From: Pedobacter sp. PACM 27299
GTDB taxonomy: Bacteria > Bacteroidota > Bacteroidia > Sphingobacteriales > Sphingobacteriaceae
DNA length: 64,000 nt
Reading direction: 5' to 3'
Assembly: GCF_001412655.1 (NCBI RefSeq)
Contig: NZ_CP012996.1
Coordinates: forward strand, 4,030,001-4,094,000
Made by a program: the position numbers and the translations under genes. A model generated the notes under the pieces. That model was not told where the DNA came from. It saw only the letters and a list, made by a program, of their open reading frames with translations, and searched no databases. Within the stretch, counting starts at the first letter, position 1. Each line of letters starts with the position of its first letter. Below, one piece after another: positions 17,378-26,698 of this stretch.

Positions 17378-17403
17378 GCATCTGGAACATCAAATCCAGA
17401 TGC
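17378..17403 (+). terminator. Hairpin terminator after DUF3570 gene
   Basis: GCATCTGGA (17378-17386) pairs perfectly with TCCAGATGC (17395-17403), 8-nt loop, followed by TTTTAAA. It ends 17 bp before the cytochrome b ATG, so that gene either has its own start or is expressed by read-through. Confidence 0.7.
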
Positions 17404-17420
17404 TTTTAAACGCAATCAAC

Positions 17421-18092
17421 ATGGCTACCATTGCCCCCTTAAGAAAAGATATAGACCATCCAGGTGAGATTAAAAAACATAGCGGACCTGTGAGGCTTTG
17501 GCATTGGCTAAACCTATTAGTCATCACTGGCTCATTATTGACTGTATTGTTAAACTCTACCTTATTTGATGTAAAAAGCAATACGAGCTATGTGCAACAG
17601 CAACTACAGGAATCAGGGGTATCTGTCACCGCACAGCAGGCTAAAAGTGTAGCACATGGACTGGAAGATCAAGTTTGGGCTATCCATATCTATTTTGGTT
17701 ATGCACTTGCCGCACTATTCCTGTTCAGGTTAATTGCTGAATTTTATCAACCTGGCCGACAACGTTTTTTTTCCAGCCTAAAAGATGCCTACCAGACTTA
17801 TCGCAGCAGAAGTCAAAAGTCAACTTTAGCCCTACATGACCTTACCGTTAAATCATTATATCTTTGCTTTTACTTACTTCTAGCCATTATGGCCATAACG
17901 GGATTATTAATGGCTTTCGATCAGGAATTAGGGATTAGCAAAGCAACAAGCCATAGCATCAAAGACTTTCATGGTTTTTGCATGTATTTGATCCTGATAT
18001 TTATTGCTGTACATATTATAGGTGTGCTGCTTGCCGAAAGAAAAGAAAGCAAGGGGATTGTATCTGACATGATTAATGGAGGAAAAGCATAG
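17421..18092 (+). CDS. Cytochrome b561-type membrane protein
   Basis: 223 aa from the ATG at 17421; an in-frame ATG at 17400 lies inside the terminator hairpin and is rejected. Four membrane helices are visible with haem-type His residues in VRLWHWLNLL, AIHIYFGYAL, SIKDFHGFCMYL and IAVHIIGVLL. This is the soluble-donor/quinone cytochrome b (Ni-hydrogenase b-type) fold and would link the periplasmic Rieske/flavin partners to the quinone pool. Confidence 0.85.
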   Translation: MATIAPLRKDIDHPGEIKKHSGPVRLWHWLNLLVITGSLLTVLLNSTLFDVKSNTSYVQQQLQESGVSVTAQQAKSVAHGLEDQVWAIHIYFGYALAALFLFRLIAEFYQPGRQRFFSSLKDAYQTYRSRSQKSTLALHDLTVKSLYLCFYLLLAIMAITGLLMAFDQELGISKATSHSIKDFHGFCMYLILIFIAVHIIGVLLAERKESKGIVSDMINGGKA

Positions 18093-18132
18093 TAAACGTA
18101 TACCATACAAAACAAGCCTAATTCAATTTCAT

Positions 18133-18734
18133 TTATTCCTCCTTATTTTTCATCATCATTAGCAAAGAATAAGCGCCTTTAACCACAATCTTAGCGGTTT
18201 TAAAATCTAAGCCATCCGGTAATCCAACAGCAGTAAAGCACCCTCATTCTCTCCTACCTTAACCTCCTTGAATTCAAAAGTGTTTTTATCTTTTACCAGG
18301 AATAAAAACTGTTTTCCTTCAAACTGGCCTAACGCTTCGCTAGGAACAGCAGTTGAACTCACATTTTTCACTTGTACCACGGCATTAATAAAAGTACCTG
18401 GCACTAAGGATTTATCATAAGTTTCAAAATGACAATTAACGTCAGCATTTCCATCAGTAGAAAGGTCTTTACCAATCAGTAAAATAGTACATTTTCGTTT
18501 TTTTTCTACCTCATTATTGGTATAGGCAAGTAGTTGCTGACCTATGTAAAGCTGATGTAAATCTCTTTCTTTCAGAGCAAGGTGAATATCTGAGGGATTA
18601 ACCAATTCAAAGAGCACTTCGGTAGAGTTAACATACTTCCCTATATTCACATTAACCTTAGTTCCCACCACCTGGTGTATTTGGCTGACAGCACTTAAAC
18701 CTACAGGAATTGCAAAAATTAGACCTCCTATCAA
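18133..18734 (-). pseudogene. Remnant of an RND efflux periplasmic adaptor (CusB/HlyD type)
   Basis: Residues such as VNVNIGKYVNSTEVLFELVNPSDIHLAL and VQVKNVSSTAVPSEALGQFEGKQFLF belong to the C-terminal half of a metal-efflux adaptor. The N-terminal half is absent. Near 18240 one base is missing in a G run; in the next frame the normal C-terminus continues (CFTAVGLPDGLDFKTAKIVV, then KGAYSLLMMMKNKEE) to a stop at 18133. No outer-membrane channel or pump gene is adjacent, so this is a decayed relic. Confidence 0.75.
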
Positions 18735-18796
18735 TAGGAAAACCTGGTTAAAATGATTAGGTTGAAACTAGTTCTTACATTTAACGCAATCCAACC

Positions 18797-19561
18797 ATGA
18801 ATATACAAAGGTTACTAAAGCCGCTGTTAACCCTGTCATTTCCTATTCTCTTCATTCCATTTGTATGTACAGCTCAAACCAAGGACACCTTAGCAGTATC
18901 AGATTATAGTCCAAAAGTGACTTCTTTCATCATTCCTACAATTTTCATTGGTTACGGATTGATATCCCTTGCAGGAAAAAACCCGATCAGAAGTCTCGAC
19001 CTGACAACGAAAAACGAACTGCAGGAGGATCATCCATTATTTGCTGAACATGCAGATAACTACCTGCAGTACGCTCCAGCAGCGATTGTCTTTGGAATGA
19101 ACCTGGCAGGAATAAAAGGTAGACACCATATTGGTGATGCTACAGGCATTTATCTGATGTCAATGGCCATCATGACCGGCTCAGTTACTACTTTGAAGCA
19201 CCTCAGCAAACGAGAGAGACCTGACAACTCATCGGTCAATTCATTTCCTTCAGGACATACCGCCACAACATTTGCATCTGCAGAATTCCTAAAACAGGAA
19301 TATGGGGATCGCTATCCATGGATGACTTATGCCGGTTTTGCCATTGCAACCGGAACAGGTGCTTTGAGAATGTACAACAACCGGCACTGGTTAAGTGATG
19401 TAGTTGCTGGAGCGGGATTCGGAATTTTGTCTACAAAGTTAAGCTATCTACTTTATCCTGAAGCAAAAAAGCTCTTATTTGGAAGAAAGGAATCTGCTTT
19501 TAGTTTTATGCCCACTTACCAAAATGGGAATGCAGGGTTTTATTTGAGCGGAAGTTTTTAA
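18797..19561 (+). CDS. PAP2-family phosphatase, exported
   Basis: 254 aa with a signal peptide ending near residue 28 (CTAQ). PAP2 motifs: LKHLSKRERPDN (KX6RP), NSFPSGHTAT (PSGH) and NNRHWLSDVVAG (SRxxxxxHxxxD). Likely dephosphorylates lipid or undecaprenyl pyrophosphates in the periplasm or outer membrane. Monocistronic in appearance. Confidence 0.88.
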   Translation: MNIQRLLKPLLTLSFPILFIPFVCTAQTKDTLAVSDYSPKVTSFIIPTIFIGYGLISLAGKNPIRSLDLTTKNELQEDHPLFAEHADNYLQYAPAAIVFGMNLAGIKGRHHIGDATGIYLMSMAIMTGSVTTLKHLSKRERPDNSSVNSFPSGHTATTFASAEFLKQEYGDRYPWMTYAGFAIATGTGALRMYNNRHWLSDVVAGAGFGILSTKLSYLLYPEAKKLLFGRKESAFSFMPTYQNGNAGFYLSGSF

Positions 19562-19631
19562 AATGAATACTACGCAAGTAGTGAACTGATTATTTAGTAT
19601 CTTAATGTTTAATATCTTTAATTAACAAGTT

Positions 19632-20081
19632 ATGTTCAGAAAAGTACTTTTAACTATCGCCGTATTAATGGTAGCCATACAATTTTCCAGGCCAGCTAAA
19701 AACATCTCGACCTTACATGGTCCGGAGGCCATTGATGCACATTACACTGTTCCTAAAGAGATTGGGGCACTTCTTCGAAGAAGCTGTTATGATTGCCATT
19801 CCAATACAACGGTCTATCCCTGGTATAGCAATATCCAACCGTTTGCCTGGTGGCAGCAAAGCCATGTCAATGATGGTAAGGAAGAATTAAACTTTGATGA
19901 ATTTAATAGCTATGATGTTAAAAAGAAAAAGAAAAAACTGAATGAAGTAGCTGAAATGATTGAAAAGGATGAAATGCCATTAAATTCTTACACCTTGATA
20001 CACCGAACAGCTATACTTTCTGCACAGGATAAAGACAAGCTGATCACATGGGCAAAGGAATTTCAGAAAACCATTAATTAA
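19632..20081 (+). CDS. Exported haem-binding-domain protein with one CxxCH
   Basis: 149 aa with an N-terminal membrane or signal segment (MFRKVLLTIAVLMVAIQF). The motif RRSCYDCHSNTTVYPWYSNIQPFAWW is the signature of the Bacteroidota haem-binding domain (Haem_bd), a small c-type cytochrome. Typical partners are oxidoreductases; here it is followed by a VIT1-like transporter 25 bp downstream. Confidence 0.85.
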   Translation: MFRKVLLTIAVLMVAIQFSRPAKNISTLHGPEAIDAHYTVPKEIGALLRRSCYDCHSNTTVYPWYSNIQPFAWWQQSHVNDGKEELNFDEFNSYDVKKKKKKLNEVAEMIEKDEMPLNSYTLIHRTAILSAQDKDKLITWAKEFQKTIN

Positions 20082-20106
20082 TCTCATCACGAAAATAAAG
20101 TATCCT

Positions 20107-20796
20107 ATGGAATTGGAAGACCACTATACCAACAGAAGTGGCTGGCTTAGGGCTGCAGTGTTAGGTGCCAACGATGGCATCCTGTCGACCACAAGTCTGG
20201 CTATAGGCATTGCTGCAGCTAGTACCACCCGTGAGCCCATTGTCCTGGCTGCTGTAGCAGGTCTGGTTGCAGGGGCGTTATCTATGGCTGCCGGAGAATA
20301 CGTATCGGTGAGCTCCCAATCAGATCTTGAAGTTGCTGACCTGAGCAGAGAAAAAATGGAACTGGCAGAAACCCCTGAGCTAGAGCTGCAGGAATTGGCA
20401 AAAATCTATGAGCATAGGGGGCTTGATGAAAATTTGGCCATGCAGGTGGCCATCCAGCTTACCGCCCACGATGCGCTGGGTGCACATGCAAAGGACGAAC
20501 TGGGTATAAATGATATCACCCAGGCAAAACCGATGCAGGCTGCATTCGCCTCAGCAGCCTCGTTCACTATAGGTGGCCTGCTTCCTCTGCTGGTTTCCAT
20601 ATTTGCACCGATAAAACTAATGGTCATTTATCAGTATGGTTTCGCCATCCTGTTTTTAGCACTATCAGCAATCATGGCGGCAAAGGCGGGTGGCTCAAAC
20701 CGGAGAAAAGCTGTGCTGAGGATTTGCTTTTGGGGAACTGCTGCCATGTTAATGACTGCAGCTGTTGGTTATTTGTTTGGGGTAAAAACAACATAG
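20107..20796 (+). CDS. VIT1/CCC1-family Fe2+/Mn2+ transporter
   Basis: 229 aa. The hallmark GWLRAAVLGANDGILSTTSL opens the protein and AGALSMAAGEYVSVSSQ follows; five membrane helices are visible, with the acidic cytosolic segment LELQELAKIYEHRGL between helices 2 and 3. It exports Fe2+/Mn2+ from the cytoplasm. Convergent with the P-type ATPase gene, overlapping it by 28 bp at the 3' ends. Confidence 0.9.
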   Translation: MELEDHYTNRSGWLRAAVLGANDGILSTTSLAIGIAAASTTREPIVLAAVAGLVAGALSMAAGEYVSVSSQSDLEVADLSREKMELAETPELELQELAKIYEHRGLDENLAMQVAIQLTAHDALGAHAKDELGINDITQAKPMQAAFASAASFTIGGLLPLLVSIFAPIKLMVIYQYGFAILFLALSAIMAAKAGGSNRRKAVLRICFWGTAAMLMTAAVGYLFGVKTT

Positions 20797-23282
20797 TTTT
20801 TCCTTTTCCAACATTTAATAAGCTCAAACCAAATTACGCTAAGGAATCCAATACCTATACTTAACCCTATTTGCGTCAAAGTAAGGGCATGGAATTCAAA
20901 GAAGTTTGATAAGAACTTATTGTAGATCAACAAGCCACAAATAGCGATGGTTACCATAATAATTCCAAGAACCAAATTATTTTTATATTTCAATGTAGCT
21001 ATGATGCTGTAATAAAATGAGCGATTGATTAAGGTTAAAAAGATATTTGCTGCAATTAACACCATAAAAACCATAGTCCTTGTTGTATTTTCACCCAAAT
21101 CAAAGTAAACTGCATATTGGTATGTAAATAAGGTTCCAACTGCAATCATCAGCCCCTGTATCAAACTGGTCAATAATTCTTTACTATTAAAAAAAGTACT
21201 GGTAAAGGGCCTGGGTTTTTGTAACATGGTGTTTTTCTCCATCGGCTCATTTTCATAGATAATTGAACAGGTTGGCCCCATGATGAGCTCTAAAAAAATG
21301 ATATGTACAGGAGAAAAGATATTTGGATAAATCCAGCCTAGCGCTAAAGGAACAAACACGGTAAGAATAATAGGAATATGGATTGATATGATGTACTGTA
21401 TTGCTTTTTTGAGATTTGCATAGATTCGCCTGCCCATCCCAACGGCAATAACCATTTTTTGAAGGTCATCATCGGCCAATACAAGTGATGCGGCCTGTTT
21501 AGCAATTTCAGTTCCCTTTTTTCCCATAGCTATCCCAATATGGGCAGCCTTAAGTGCAGGTCCATCATTTACCCCATCTCCAGTCATCGCAACAATTTCA
21601 TTGTTTTCTTTAAGTGCATTGATGATCTTAAGTTTAGCTTCGGGAAACATCCTTGTAAAAATAGAGGTATCCATTACCCTTTGTTTTAATTCACTAGCTG
21701 TCAATGCCATTAGTTCGTCCCCACTTATGCTATTATCAGCCCCCCGAAAACCTACCTGACGGGCAATTGCACAGGTTGTAGCTGCATTATCACCGGTTAC
21801 AATCTTCACGTCTATCCCGGCAGCATAAAACCCCTCAAAAACGGACTGAATGTTTTTCTTTGGTGGATCATAAAAAGCAACAAGTCCTTTAAATTTAAAG
21901 CTAAAATCCTGTTGTTGCTCTGGAAAATGCTCGCCTGCAAAAGCGGCTTCTCCAACGCCCAATATGCGATAACCATTATTGGCTAATGCTTTGATGGCAT
22001 CTTCAATCCCCTTCCGCTGCTCAACATCTAAATCAGATACATTTAATAAGGCTTCGGGGGCTCCTTTTGCAGCCACCACCCGATCCCCAAGCTCATTTTG
22101 AAAAATATGGGTCATCATTGGAGGCTTTCCGCTAAAGGGATACTCATGCCTCATTTTAAATTGAGGCCTTTCATCCAAAGTTGAAGTTTTTACATAGGCC
22201 TCATGTAAGGCGACCTCCATAGGATCAAATGGAATCGGTTCACTCGCCCACATTGCTGTTCTAATCAGCAATTTCTCTTCTAAACTAAGTTCGCCATCAG
22301 GACTTGAGATCTTTTGCTCCTGGCTTGCATAAAGCCCTACCAGGGTCATCTTATTTTCTGTTATGGTTCCTGTTTTATCTGTACAGATCACCGTAGCACT
22401 GCCCAGTGTTTCCACTGTTTTCATTTGTTTCACGACAATCCCCATTTTCATTAATCTCCAGGCGCCAAGGGCCATAAAAGTGCTGAAAGCTACCGGAATT
22501 TCTTCGGGTAGCACACTCATAGCAATGGTTAATGCCTTCATCAAACTATCAATTGCATTTCCGGAATTATAAAAATTTATTGCCCAGACTATAGCAAAAA
22601 CAACAGCACCTGCAAGAACCATTTTTTCTACAAAATTGCCGATCTGCAGTTCCAGTGGGGTTTTCTCTTCCTTAATTTGTTCAAGACTTTTACCAATTTC
22701 CCCCAATTTGGTTTCATTTCCAATTGCAGTTACTTTGACGATAGCCAGGCCGCCTGATACAGTGGTCCCTGAGTATACGCAATTATCTACCTGAGTATGG
22801 TCCTTATAAACAGGCATAGATTCACCGGTAAGGATTGATTCATTGACAGAAAAATCATTAGACTGCTCAATAATCCCATCTGCTGCTATGAATGTACCTT
22901 CCTCAATCATCAGATAATCCCCTACCACCAGATCTTCACTTTTAACTTCCTGAACCTGTCCATCTCTGATCACTTTACAATCTGGCTCTGTTAATTTTTT
23001 GAGCTGTGCTAAGGCATTTCGACTTCTTGAGTCCTGGTACAATGAAATTAATGCGATTAAAACTATGGCAATCGCCAGAAAAACCCCATCACCAACATTT
23101 CCATTGATAAAATAAATGGCGGATGCCACAAGCAATAAAATGACCATTGGTTCTTTCAACACCCCTTTTAAAGCATTCAAAAAACCATTCTGCTCTTTAT
23201 GATTAAATGAATTACTTCCATGCAACTTGCGTGCAGTGATCACTTCTTGTGTGCTTAAACCTTTTATATCTACTAATTCCAT
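20769..23282 (-). CDS. P-type cation-transporting ATPase (P2, Ca2+-type)
   Basis: 837 aa. N-terminal cation-ATPase domain, actuator loop with LTGES, phosphorylation site CTDKTGTITENK, hinge [22 protein letters not shown] and C-terminal helices. The helix-4 motif is LPEEIP rather than the PEGLP of classical Ca2+ pumps, so ion specificity is uncertain. Inner membrane; no FNR-like box upstream. A second P2-type ATPase is at 40455-43154. Confidence 0.9.
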   Translation of the reverse strand: MELVDIKGLSTQEVITARKLHGSNSFNHKEQNGFLNALKGVLKEPMVILLLVASAIYFINGNVGDGVFLAIAIVLIALISLYQDSRSRNALAQLKKLTEPDCKVIRDGQVQEVKSEDLVVGDYLMIEEGTFIAADGIIEQSNDFSVNESILTGESMPVYKDHTQVDNCVYSGTTVSGGLAIVKVTAIGNETKLGEIGKSLEQIKEEKTPLELQIGNFVEKMVLAGAVVFAIVWAINFYNSGNAIDSLMKALTIAMSVLPEEIPVAFSTFMALGAWRLMKMGIVVKQMKTVETLGSATVICTDKTGTITENKMTLVGLYASQEQKISSPDGELSLEEKLLIRTAMWASEPIPFDPMEVALHEAYVKTSTLDERPQFKMRHEYPFSGKPPMMTHIFQNELGDRVVAAKGAPEALLNVSDLDVEQRKGIEDAIKALANNGYRILGVGEAAFAGEHFPEQQQDFSFKFKGLVAFYDPPKKNIQSVFEGFYAAGIDVKIVTGDNAATTCAIARQVGFRGADNSISGDELMALTASELKQRVMDTSIFTRMFPEAKLKIINALKENNEIVAMTGDGVNDGPALKAAHIGIAMGKKGTEIAKQAASLVLADDDLQKMVIAVGMGRRIYANLKKAIQYIISIHIPIILTVFVPLALGWIYPNIFSPVHIIFLELIMGPTCSIIYENEPMEKNTMLQKPRPFTSTFFNSKELLTSLIQGLMIAVGTLFTYQYAVYFDLGENTTRTMVFMVLIAANIFLTLINRSFYYSIIATLKYKNNLVLGIIMVTIAICGLLIYNKFLSNFFEFHALTLTQIGLSIGIGFLSVIWFELIKCWKRKNYVVFTPNK

Positions 23283-23412
23283 TGAAATTGTTTTTTAATA
23301 CCCACAACTGTTGCATTATTATGGTGGCGAAAAGTAAGGAAGCATTATCATTAGACAAATCAATTCCCCCTACTGAAGGTTACAGAAAGAATACATATGT
23401 ATTTAATAAACA

Positions 23413-23452
23413 AATACCCATCATTCCTTTTTAAAGGAAATGATGGGTATTT
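23413..23452 (-). terminator. Long hairpin at the 3' end of the Usp gene
   Basis: AATACCCATCATT and AATGATGGGTATT arms (with CCTTT/AAAGG inside) form a near-perfect stem of about 17 bp. It includes the last codons of the minus-strand Usp gene and is bordered by T/A runs, so it can terminate that transcript and probably anything arriving from the other side. Confidence 0.65.
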
Positions 23453-24254
23453 TACTATAAAAGCTACATTCTTCAGCATTTGAAGGAAGTACTAATTTCT
23501 CTATAATGGATCGTTTTTGATGGGTAAAGAATGCAATTATTGATGGCTTATAGCGCTTTACTTCCGTACTAATATCCTGGAGTGTGGTATGTAAAATATT
23601 CCATTCCCGATTGATTACTTCAACTTTATAGTTCAATTTCTTTTGAATACTTAACTCAACTGACGCTTTATCTACAACAAGTTCATTATTGGAAGCAAGG
23701 TGAATCATCCTCAGATGTGCATCAATTGGCTTTACAAAAGTTATTAATTTAGAAAGTTCAAGTTCATAATTCTTCATATCTGTAGCGTAAAGCACTCGCT
23801 TGCAAGGCCTGTTGCGGTAGCTAGAAGGGATGCAAATTACAGGTACTTTTGACCGGGCGATCAGTTTGGAGGTGTGAGTTCCAAATATTTTTTTTATGGT
23901 CCCGGCTCCTCTGCTGGCGATGCAGATATAGTCACAAGGATACTGAGCTGTAAATTTTAAAACCCCTTCTGTAACATCATCATCATCAATCATGACTAGC
24001 TCAAAGTTTAGTCCCGACAAATTCATCGATTTGAGGATTTTATCTACAAACACAGTGATCTCCTTCTTGGTTTGATTTACAAAAGACTGTTTGTAAACCT
24101 GATAAGCATTTTCAGACCATATAAAAGGTCTCAATACATGATAAACGTGCAAGATAACTAATTCTGCTTTCCTAGTTCTGGCCATGTTAATGGCAAAACG
24201 TATAGCAGATTTTGAATTTACAGACTGATCAGTCGTGACAATTATTTTATCCAT
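23421..24254 (-). CDS. Universal stress protein, tandem Usp domains
   Basis: 277 aa. Domain 1 (MDKIIVTTDQSVNSKSAIRFAINMA) has the nucleotide-binding loop region CIASRGAGTIKKIFGTHTSKLIARSKVPVICIP; domain 2 (from RVLYATDMKNYELELSKL) lacks the G-2x-G-9x-G-S/T loop. Cytoplasmic stress/dormancy protein; one of six in the island. Driven by the FNR-like box at 24323-24334. Confidence 0.88.
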   Translation of the reverse strand: MDKIIVTTDQSVNSKSAIRFAINMARTRKAELVILHVYHVLRPFIWSENAYQVYKQSFVNQTKKEITVFVDKILKSMNLSGLNFELVMIDDDDVTEGVLKFTAQYPCDYICIASRGAGTIKKIFGTHTSKLIARSKVPVICIPSSYRNRPCKRVLYATDMKNYELELSKLITFVKPIDAHLRMIHLASNNELVVDKASVELSIQKKLNYKVEVINREWNILHTTLQDISTEVKRYKPSIIAFFTHQKRSIIEKLVLPSNAEECSFYSKIPIISFKKE

Positions 24255-24291
24255 ATTGACTTAATTTACAACACACTCACTATAAGAACTA

Positions 24292-24334
24292 TAAATATAA
24301 AAATTGAATACGGCATCCTAAATGATCTAAATCA
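24292..24334 (-). promoter_or_regulatory. FNR-like box and -7 element, promoter of Usp gene
   Basis: TGATCTAAATCA (24323-24334), flanked by A and T to give ATGAT-N4-ATCAT. TATATTTA (24292-24299, minus strand) ends 36.5 bp from the centre. ATG at 24254. Confidence 0.65.
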
Positions 24335-24621
24335 TAGTAATGGTTGATACAAACCAGTATTTCTTTTTCAGCAGCTACTCTGACCGGTAGTTCTTCAATT
24401 CACAAAGGCTGTCCGAATGCATGGATCACCGCTGCTTTCATGGTTTTAGGTATCATAATTTTGAGCATTATCTTCTAATAATCTTGCATAACCTATTTAT
24501 CAAATCTACCTTTTAGCAATATAGAAGGAGCTTTATGGTAGTCCCCGTCAGGATTTAAAGCAGCATCAGGCTTTAACATGATACTCATCAGGCAAGGGAA
24601 GTAATTCATCAATTGCCAAAC
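24335..24621. other. Gene-free stretch with an orphan FNR-like box and a possible small membrane ORF relic
   Basis: TGATACTCATCA at 24579-24590 has no well-placed -7 element on either side. A short plus-strand frame (about 24345-24478) ends with a hydrophobic stretch (WITAAFMVLGIIILSIIF) but lacks an ATG before its helix; it may be a decayed small membrane protein. Nothing else is recognised. Confidence 0.35.
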
Positions 24622-24686
24622 TGACCCCTATCATGTAAAACACTGATAGTCATCAAGGTTTTAACAGATTATTAGCGGAACCTTTG
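24622..24686 (+). promoter_or_regulatory. Tandem FNR-like boxes, promoter of the 24704 operon
   Basis: TGACCCCTATCA (24622-24633) and TGATAGTCATCA (24644-24655), centres 22 bp apart. AACCTTTG (24679-24686) ends 36.5 and 58.5 bp from the two centres. The transcript start is predicted near 24691, 13 nt before the ATG at 24704. Confidence 0.7.
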
Positions 24687-24703
24687 TATATAAACCTAAA
24701 ATC

Positions 24704-25084
24704 ATGACTACGACAATAGAAGACAATGCATTGAGCGCAGAATTACAGGAACTATTCCTGATCACAAAACAATGGTCAACTGATCTACAATTCATTAGTG
24801 AGGAATCAGAGATTCTGAAAAACCTAAGTCAGAACCCACTGGAACCTGAAGTGAACAGGAAACACGCGCTCCTGTTTAGTTCATTGGAACAACATTTAGT
24901 AAAACTAAAACTCCAGCTTATTCACTTGCAAAAAAGACTAGCGCCTTTAACTTATGGACCTATAAAGGAAATTAAGTTAAGTTTAATTGAAGAACACCAG
25001 CTTTTGAAGCGCGAAATGGAAAACATATTGTTGACTTTTCATGAAACTAAAAATGAATTGCTGAAACACATCGCACACGATTAA
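24704..25084 (+). CDS. Hypothetical all-helical protein, 126 aa
   Basis: Not recognised by family. It is charged, without signal peptide or membrane segment, and reads as a four-helix or coiled-coil protein (LQHLVKLKLQLIHLQKRL-like heptads; EEHQLLKREMENILLTFHETKNELLKHI). First gene of an operon with Usp, a DUF6544-like protein and BON, behind tandem FNR-like boxes. A stress-related structural or ligand-binding role is an inference from position. Confidence 0.6.
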   Translation: MTTTIEDNALSAELQELFLITKQWSTDLQFISEESEILKNLSQNPLEPEVNRKHALLFSSLEQHLVKLKLQLIHLQKRLAPLTYGPIKEIKLSLIEEHQLLKREMENILLTFHETKNELLKHIAHD

Positions 25085-25117
25085 TATCCGATTCAACTTA
25101 AAACTACCCAAAGTATC

Positions 25118-25594
25118 ATGGAAGCCACCGATCAAACAAAAACTATACTTGTACTAACCGATTTTACAAATAGTGCTTTAAATGCTGCAGATTACGCCTT
25201 GTTTCTAGCCAGCCAATTAAAGACAAAAATATTATTATATCACTCCTACTACATCCCAGCCACTGAATCCGAATGTTTGCAAATCACAAATTATGGACTA
25301 TTGGCCGAAACCAGCAAATCAAATCTGGAAAAAGAGATGAACCGTTTAAACATCTCCTTAAAAGCATATGGAAGTAATTTCAAACCTCAAATTGATTACT
25401 TGAGTGAAGGTGGAAGTTTTACGGACAATGTTTGCAGTATTATAGATGAAAGAAAAAACATTCTAATGCTTGTAATGAGTGGATTTAAAGCACACAACGA
25501 TGATATCCTTTTTGGAACAGAAATCACCGCAGTAGTAAGTAAGGCCAGATGTCCTGTGGTTATCGTACCGGAAGTAGAATTTCTCAGGGCGTAA
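25118..25594 (+). CDS. Universal stress protein, single domain
   Basis: 158 aa. Typical start KTILVLTDFTNSALNAADYALFLA and C-terminal segment MLVMSGFKAHNDDILFGTEITAVVSKARCPVVIVP; the loop has G..FG-T-E rather than canonical G-2x-G-9x-G-S, so nucleotide binding is doubtful. Second gene of the operon starting at 24704. Confidence 0.85.
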   Translation: MEATDQTKTILVLTDFTNSALNAADYALFLASQLKTKILLYHSYYIPATESECLQITNYGLLAETSKSNLEKEMNRLNISLKAYGSNFKPQIDYLSEGGSFTDNVCSIIDERKNILMLVMSGFKAHNDDILFGTEITAVVSKARCPVVIVPEVEFLRA

Positions 25595-25618
25595 ATACTA
25601 AAAAACAATCGTTTAGCA

Positions 25619-26407
25619 ATGGAAAGCCTAAGACACACATTTTTAAAAGCAATCAATTCAGTAGGCCAGCAATCTGCATATGCGCCCTCTGCCCTTTTAA
25701 ACGATTTTAATAATTTGCCAGAATTGCTGCAAAAATTCATCCATCAATCTGGCTATACTGGATTTGAAAAGATCGAATTTGCTCATATTAAATGGAACGA
25801 CACCATGCTCAAACTTAGCCCTAAGGCAAAATGGAGTCCTATGCGTTGCTACCAGGTGAATTTTCTGTCGCAACCTGTAAGATTAGTCTACATGAAGATC
25901 AGCATTTTTGGATTACTTCCACTGGAAGCCCTTGATCTTTACATAGACGCACATGGTCGTATGTCAATTAAACTGATAAAAATAATTCCCATCAGTAACA
26001 CTACAGGGAAAGAAATAGATGCATCAGAACTAGTTACAATCCTTGCCGAAACGATGATTATTCCGCACTATGCTATGCAAAAATACATTACATGGGAAGT
26101 TATTGATGCTTCAAGTATAAAAGGAACAATCAATTACAACGGTATTTCAGTAAGCGGAATTTTTCACTTCAATCAAAATGGTGAATGTACACGATTTGTC
26201 ACACAAGACAGATATTTCACAAAAAAAAACAATAAATATCAAAAAACCAGCTGGACGGCAACTGCCAATGATTATATGCTAAAAGATGGTATCAGATTTC
26301 CTACTAAATTCAGTGCGATCTGGAATACAGACAATAGCGATTATGAATACTTTAAAGGCACTATCAAATCTATTGAATTTAATAAAACTGAACTTTCAGG
26401 CATCTAA
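25619..26407 (+). CDS. DUF6544/DUF6920-like protein
   Basis: 262 aa, soluble, no signal peptide. The pattern LPELLQKFIHQSGYTGFEKIEF, FLSQPVRLVYMKISIFGLLPLEALDLY, IDASELVTILAETMIIPHYAMQ, SGIFHFNQNGECTRF resembles the widespread DUF6544 type of unknown function; assignment is by impression only. Third gene of the operon (24 bp after Usp). Confidence 0.55.
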   Translation: MESLRHTFLKAINSVGQQSAYAPSALLNDFNNLPELLQKFIHQSGYTGFEKIEFAHIKWNDTMLKLSPKAKWSPMRCYQVNFLSQPVRLVYMKISIFGLLPLEALDLYIDAHGRMSIKLIKIIPISNTTGKEIDASELVTILAETMIIPHYAMQKYITWEVIDASSIKGTINYNGISVSGIFHFNQNGECTRFVTQDRYFTKKNNKYQKTSWTATANDYMLKDGIRFPTKFSAIWNTDNSDYEYFKGTIKSIEFNKTELSGI

Positions 26408-26428
26408 AATAACATTACCCATATACAA

Positions 26429-26686
26429 ATGAAAACTGATGAAGAAATTAGAAACGAGGTAATACTCGCCATGCAAGGCGAGCCTATTCTAAATCAAACT
26501 GAGCTAAATATTGTGGTTAAGGATGGGATTGTGACTATGATGGGCACTGTAAATTCTTCATCAAAAAAATTTTCCGCATGGCGAATAGCCTCTGGCATTC
26601 AAAATGTCCGTGCAGTTGAATTAGCGATCATTGTTCTTCCAGCACTAAACGTTAACAAAGAAGATGATATAAAAAGATTTTTCTAA
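26429..26686 (+). CDS. BON-domain protein
   Basis: 85 aa comprising one BON domain (DEEIRNEVILAMQGEPILNQ, LNIVVKDGIVTMMGTVNSS, KFSAWRIASGIQNVRAVE) without a signal peptide, so cytoplasmic. BON domains bind lipids or accompany stress proteins; the partner here is the Usp operon whose last gene it is. Confidence 0.8.
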   Translation: MKTDEEIRNEVILAMQGEPILNQTELNIVVKDGIVTMMGTVNSSSKKFSAWRIASGIQNVRAVELAIIVLPALNVNKEDDIKRFF

Positions 26687-26698
26687 GTTACTTTACAG

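Noticed and set aside
23319..23434. Short plus-strand frame (MVAKSKEALSLDKSI...) between the P-type ATPase and Usp genes
   Set aside because: Its 3' end coincides with the terminator hairpin and no family or promoter is evident.
24345..24478. Small membrane ORF starting at a TTG
   Set aside because: No ATG, and its start is only 11 bp after an FNR-like box that serves the opposite strand; kept only as a possible relic.
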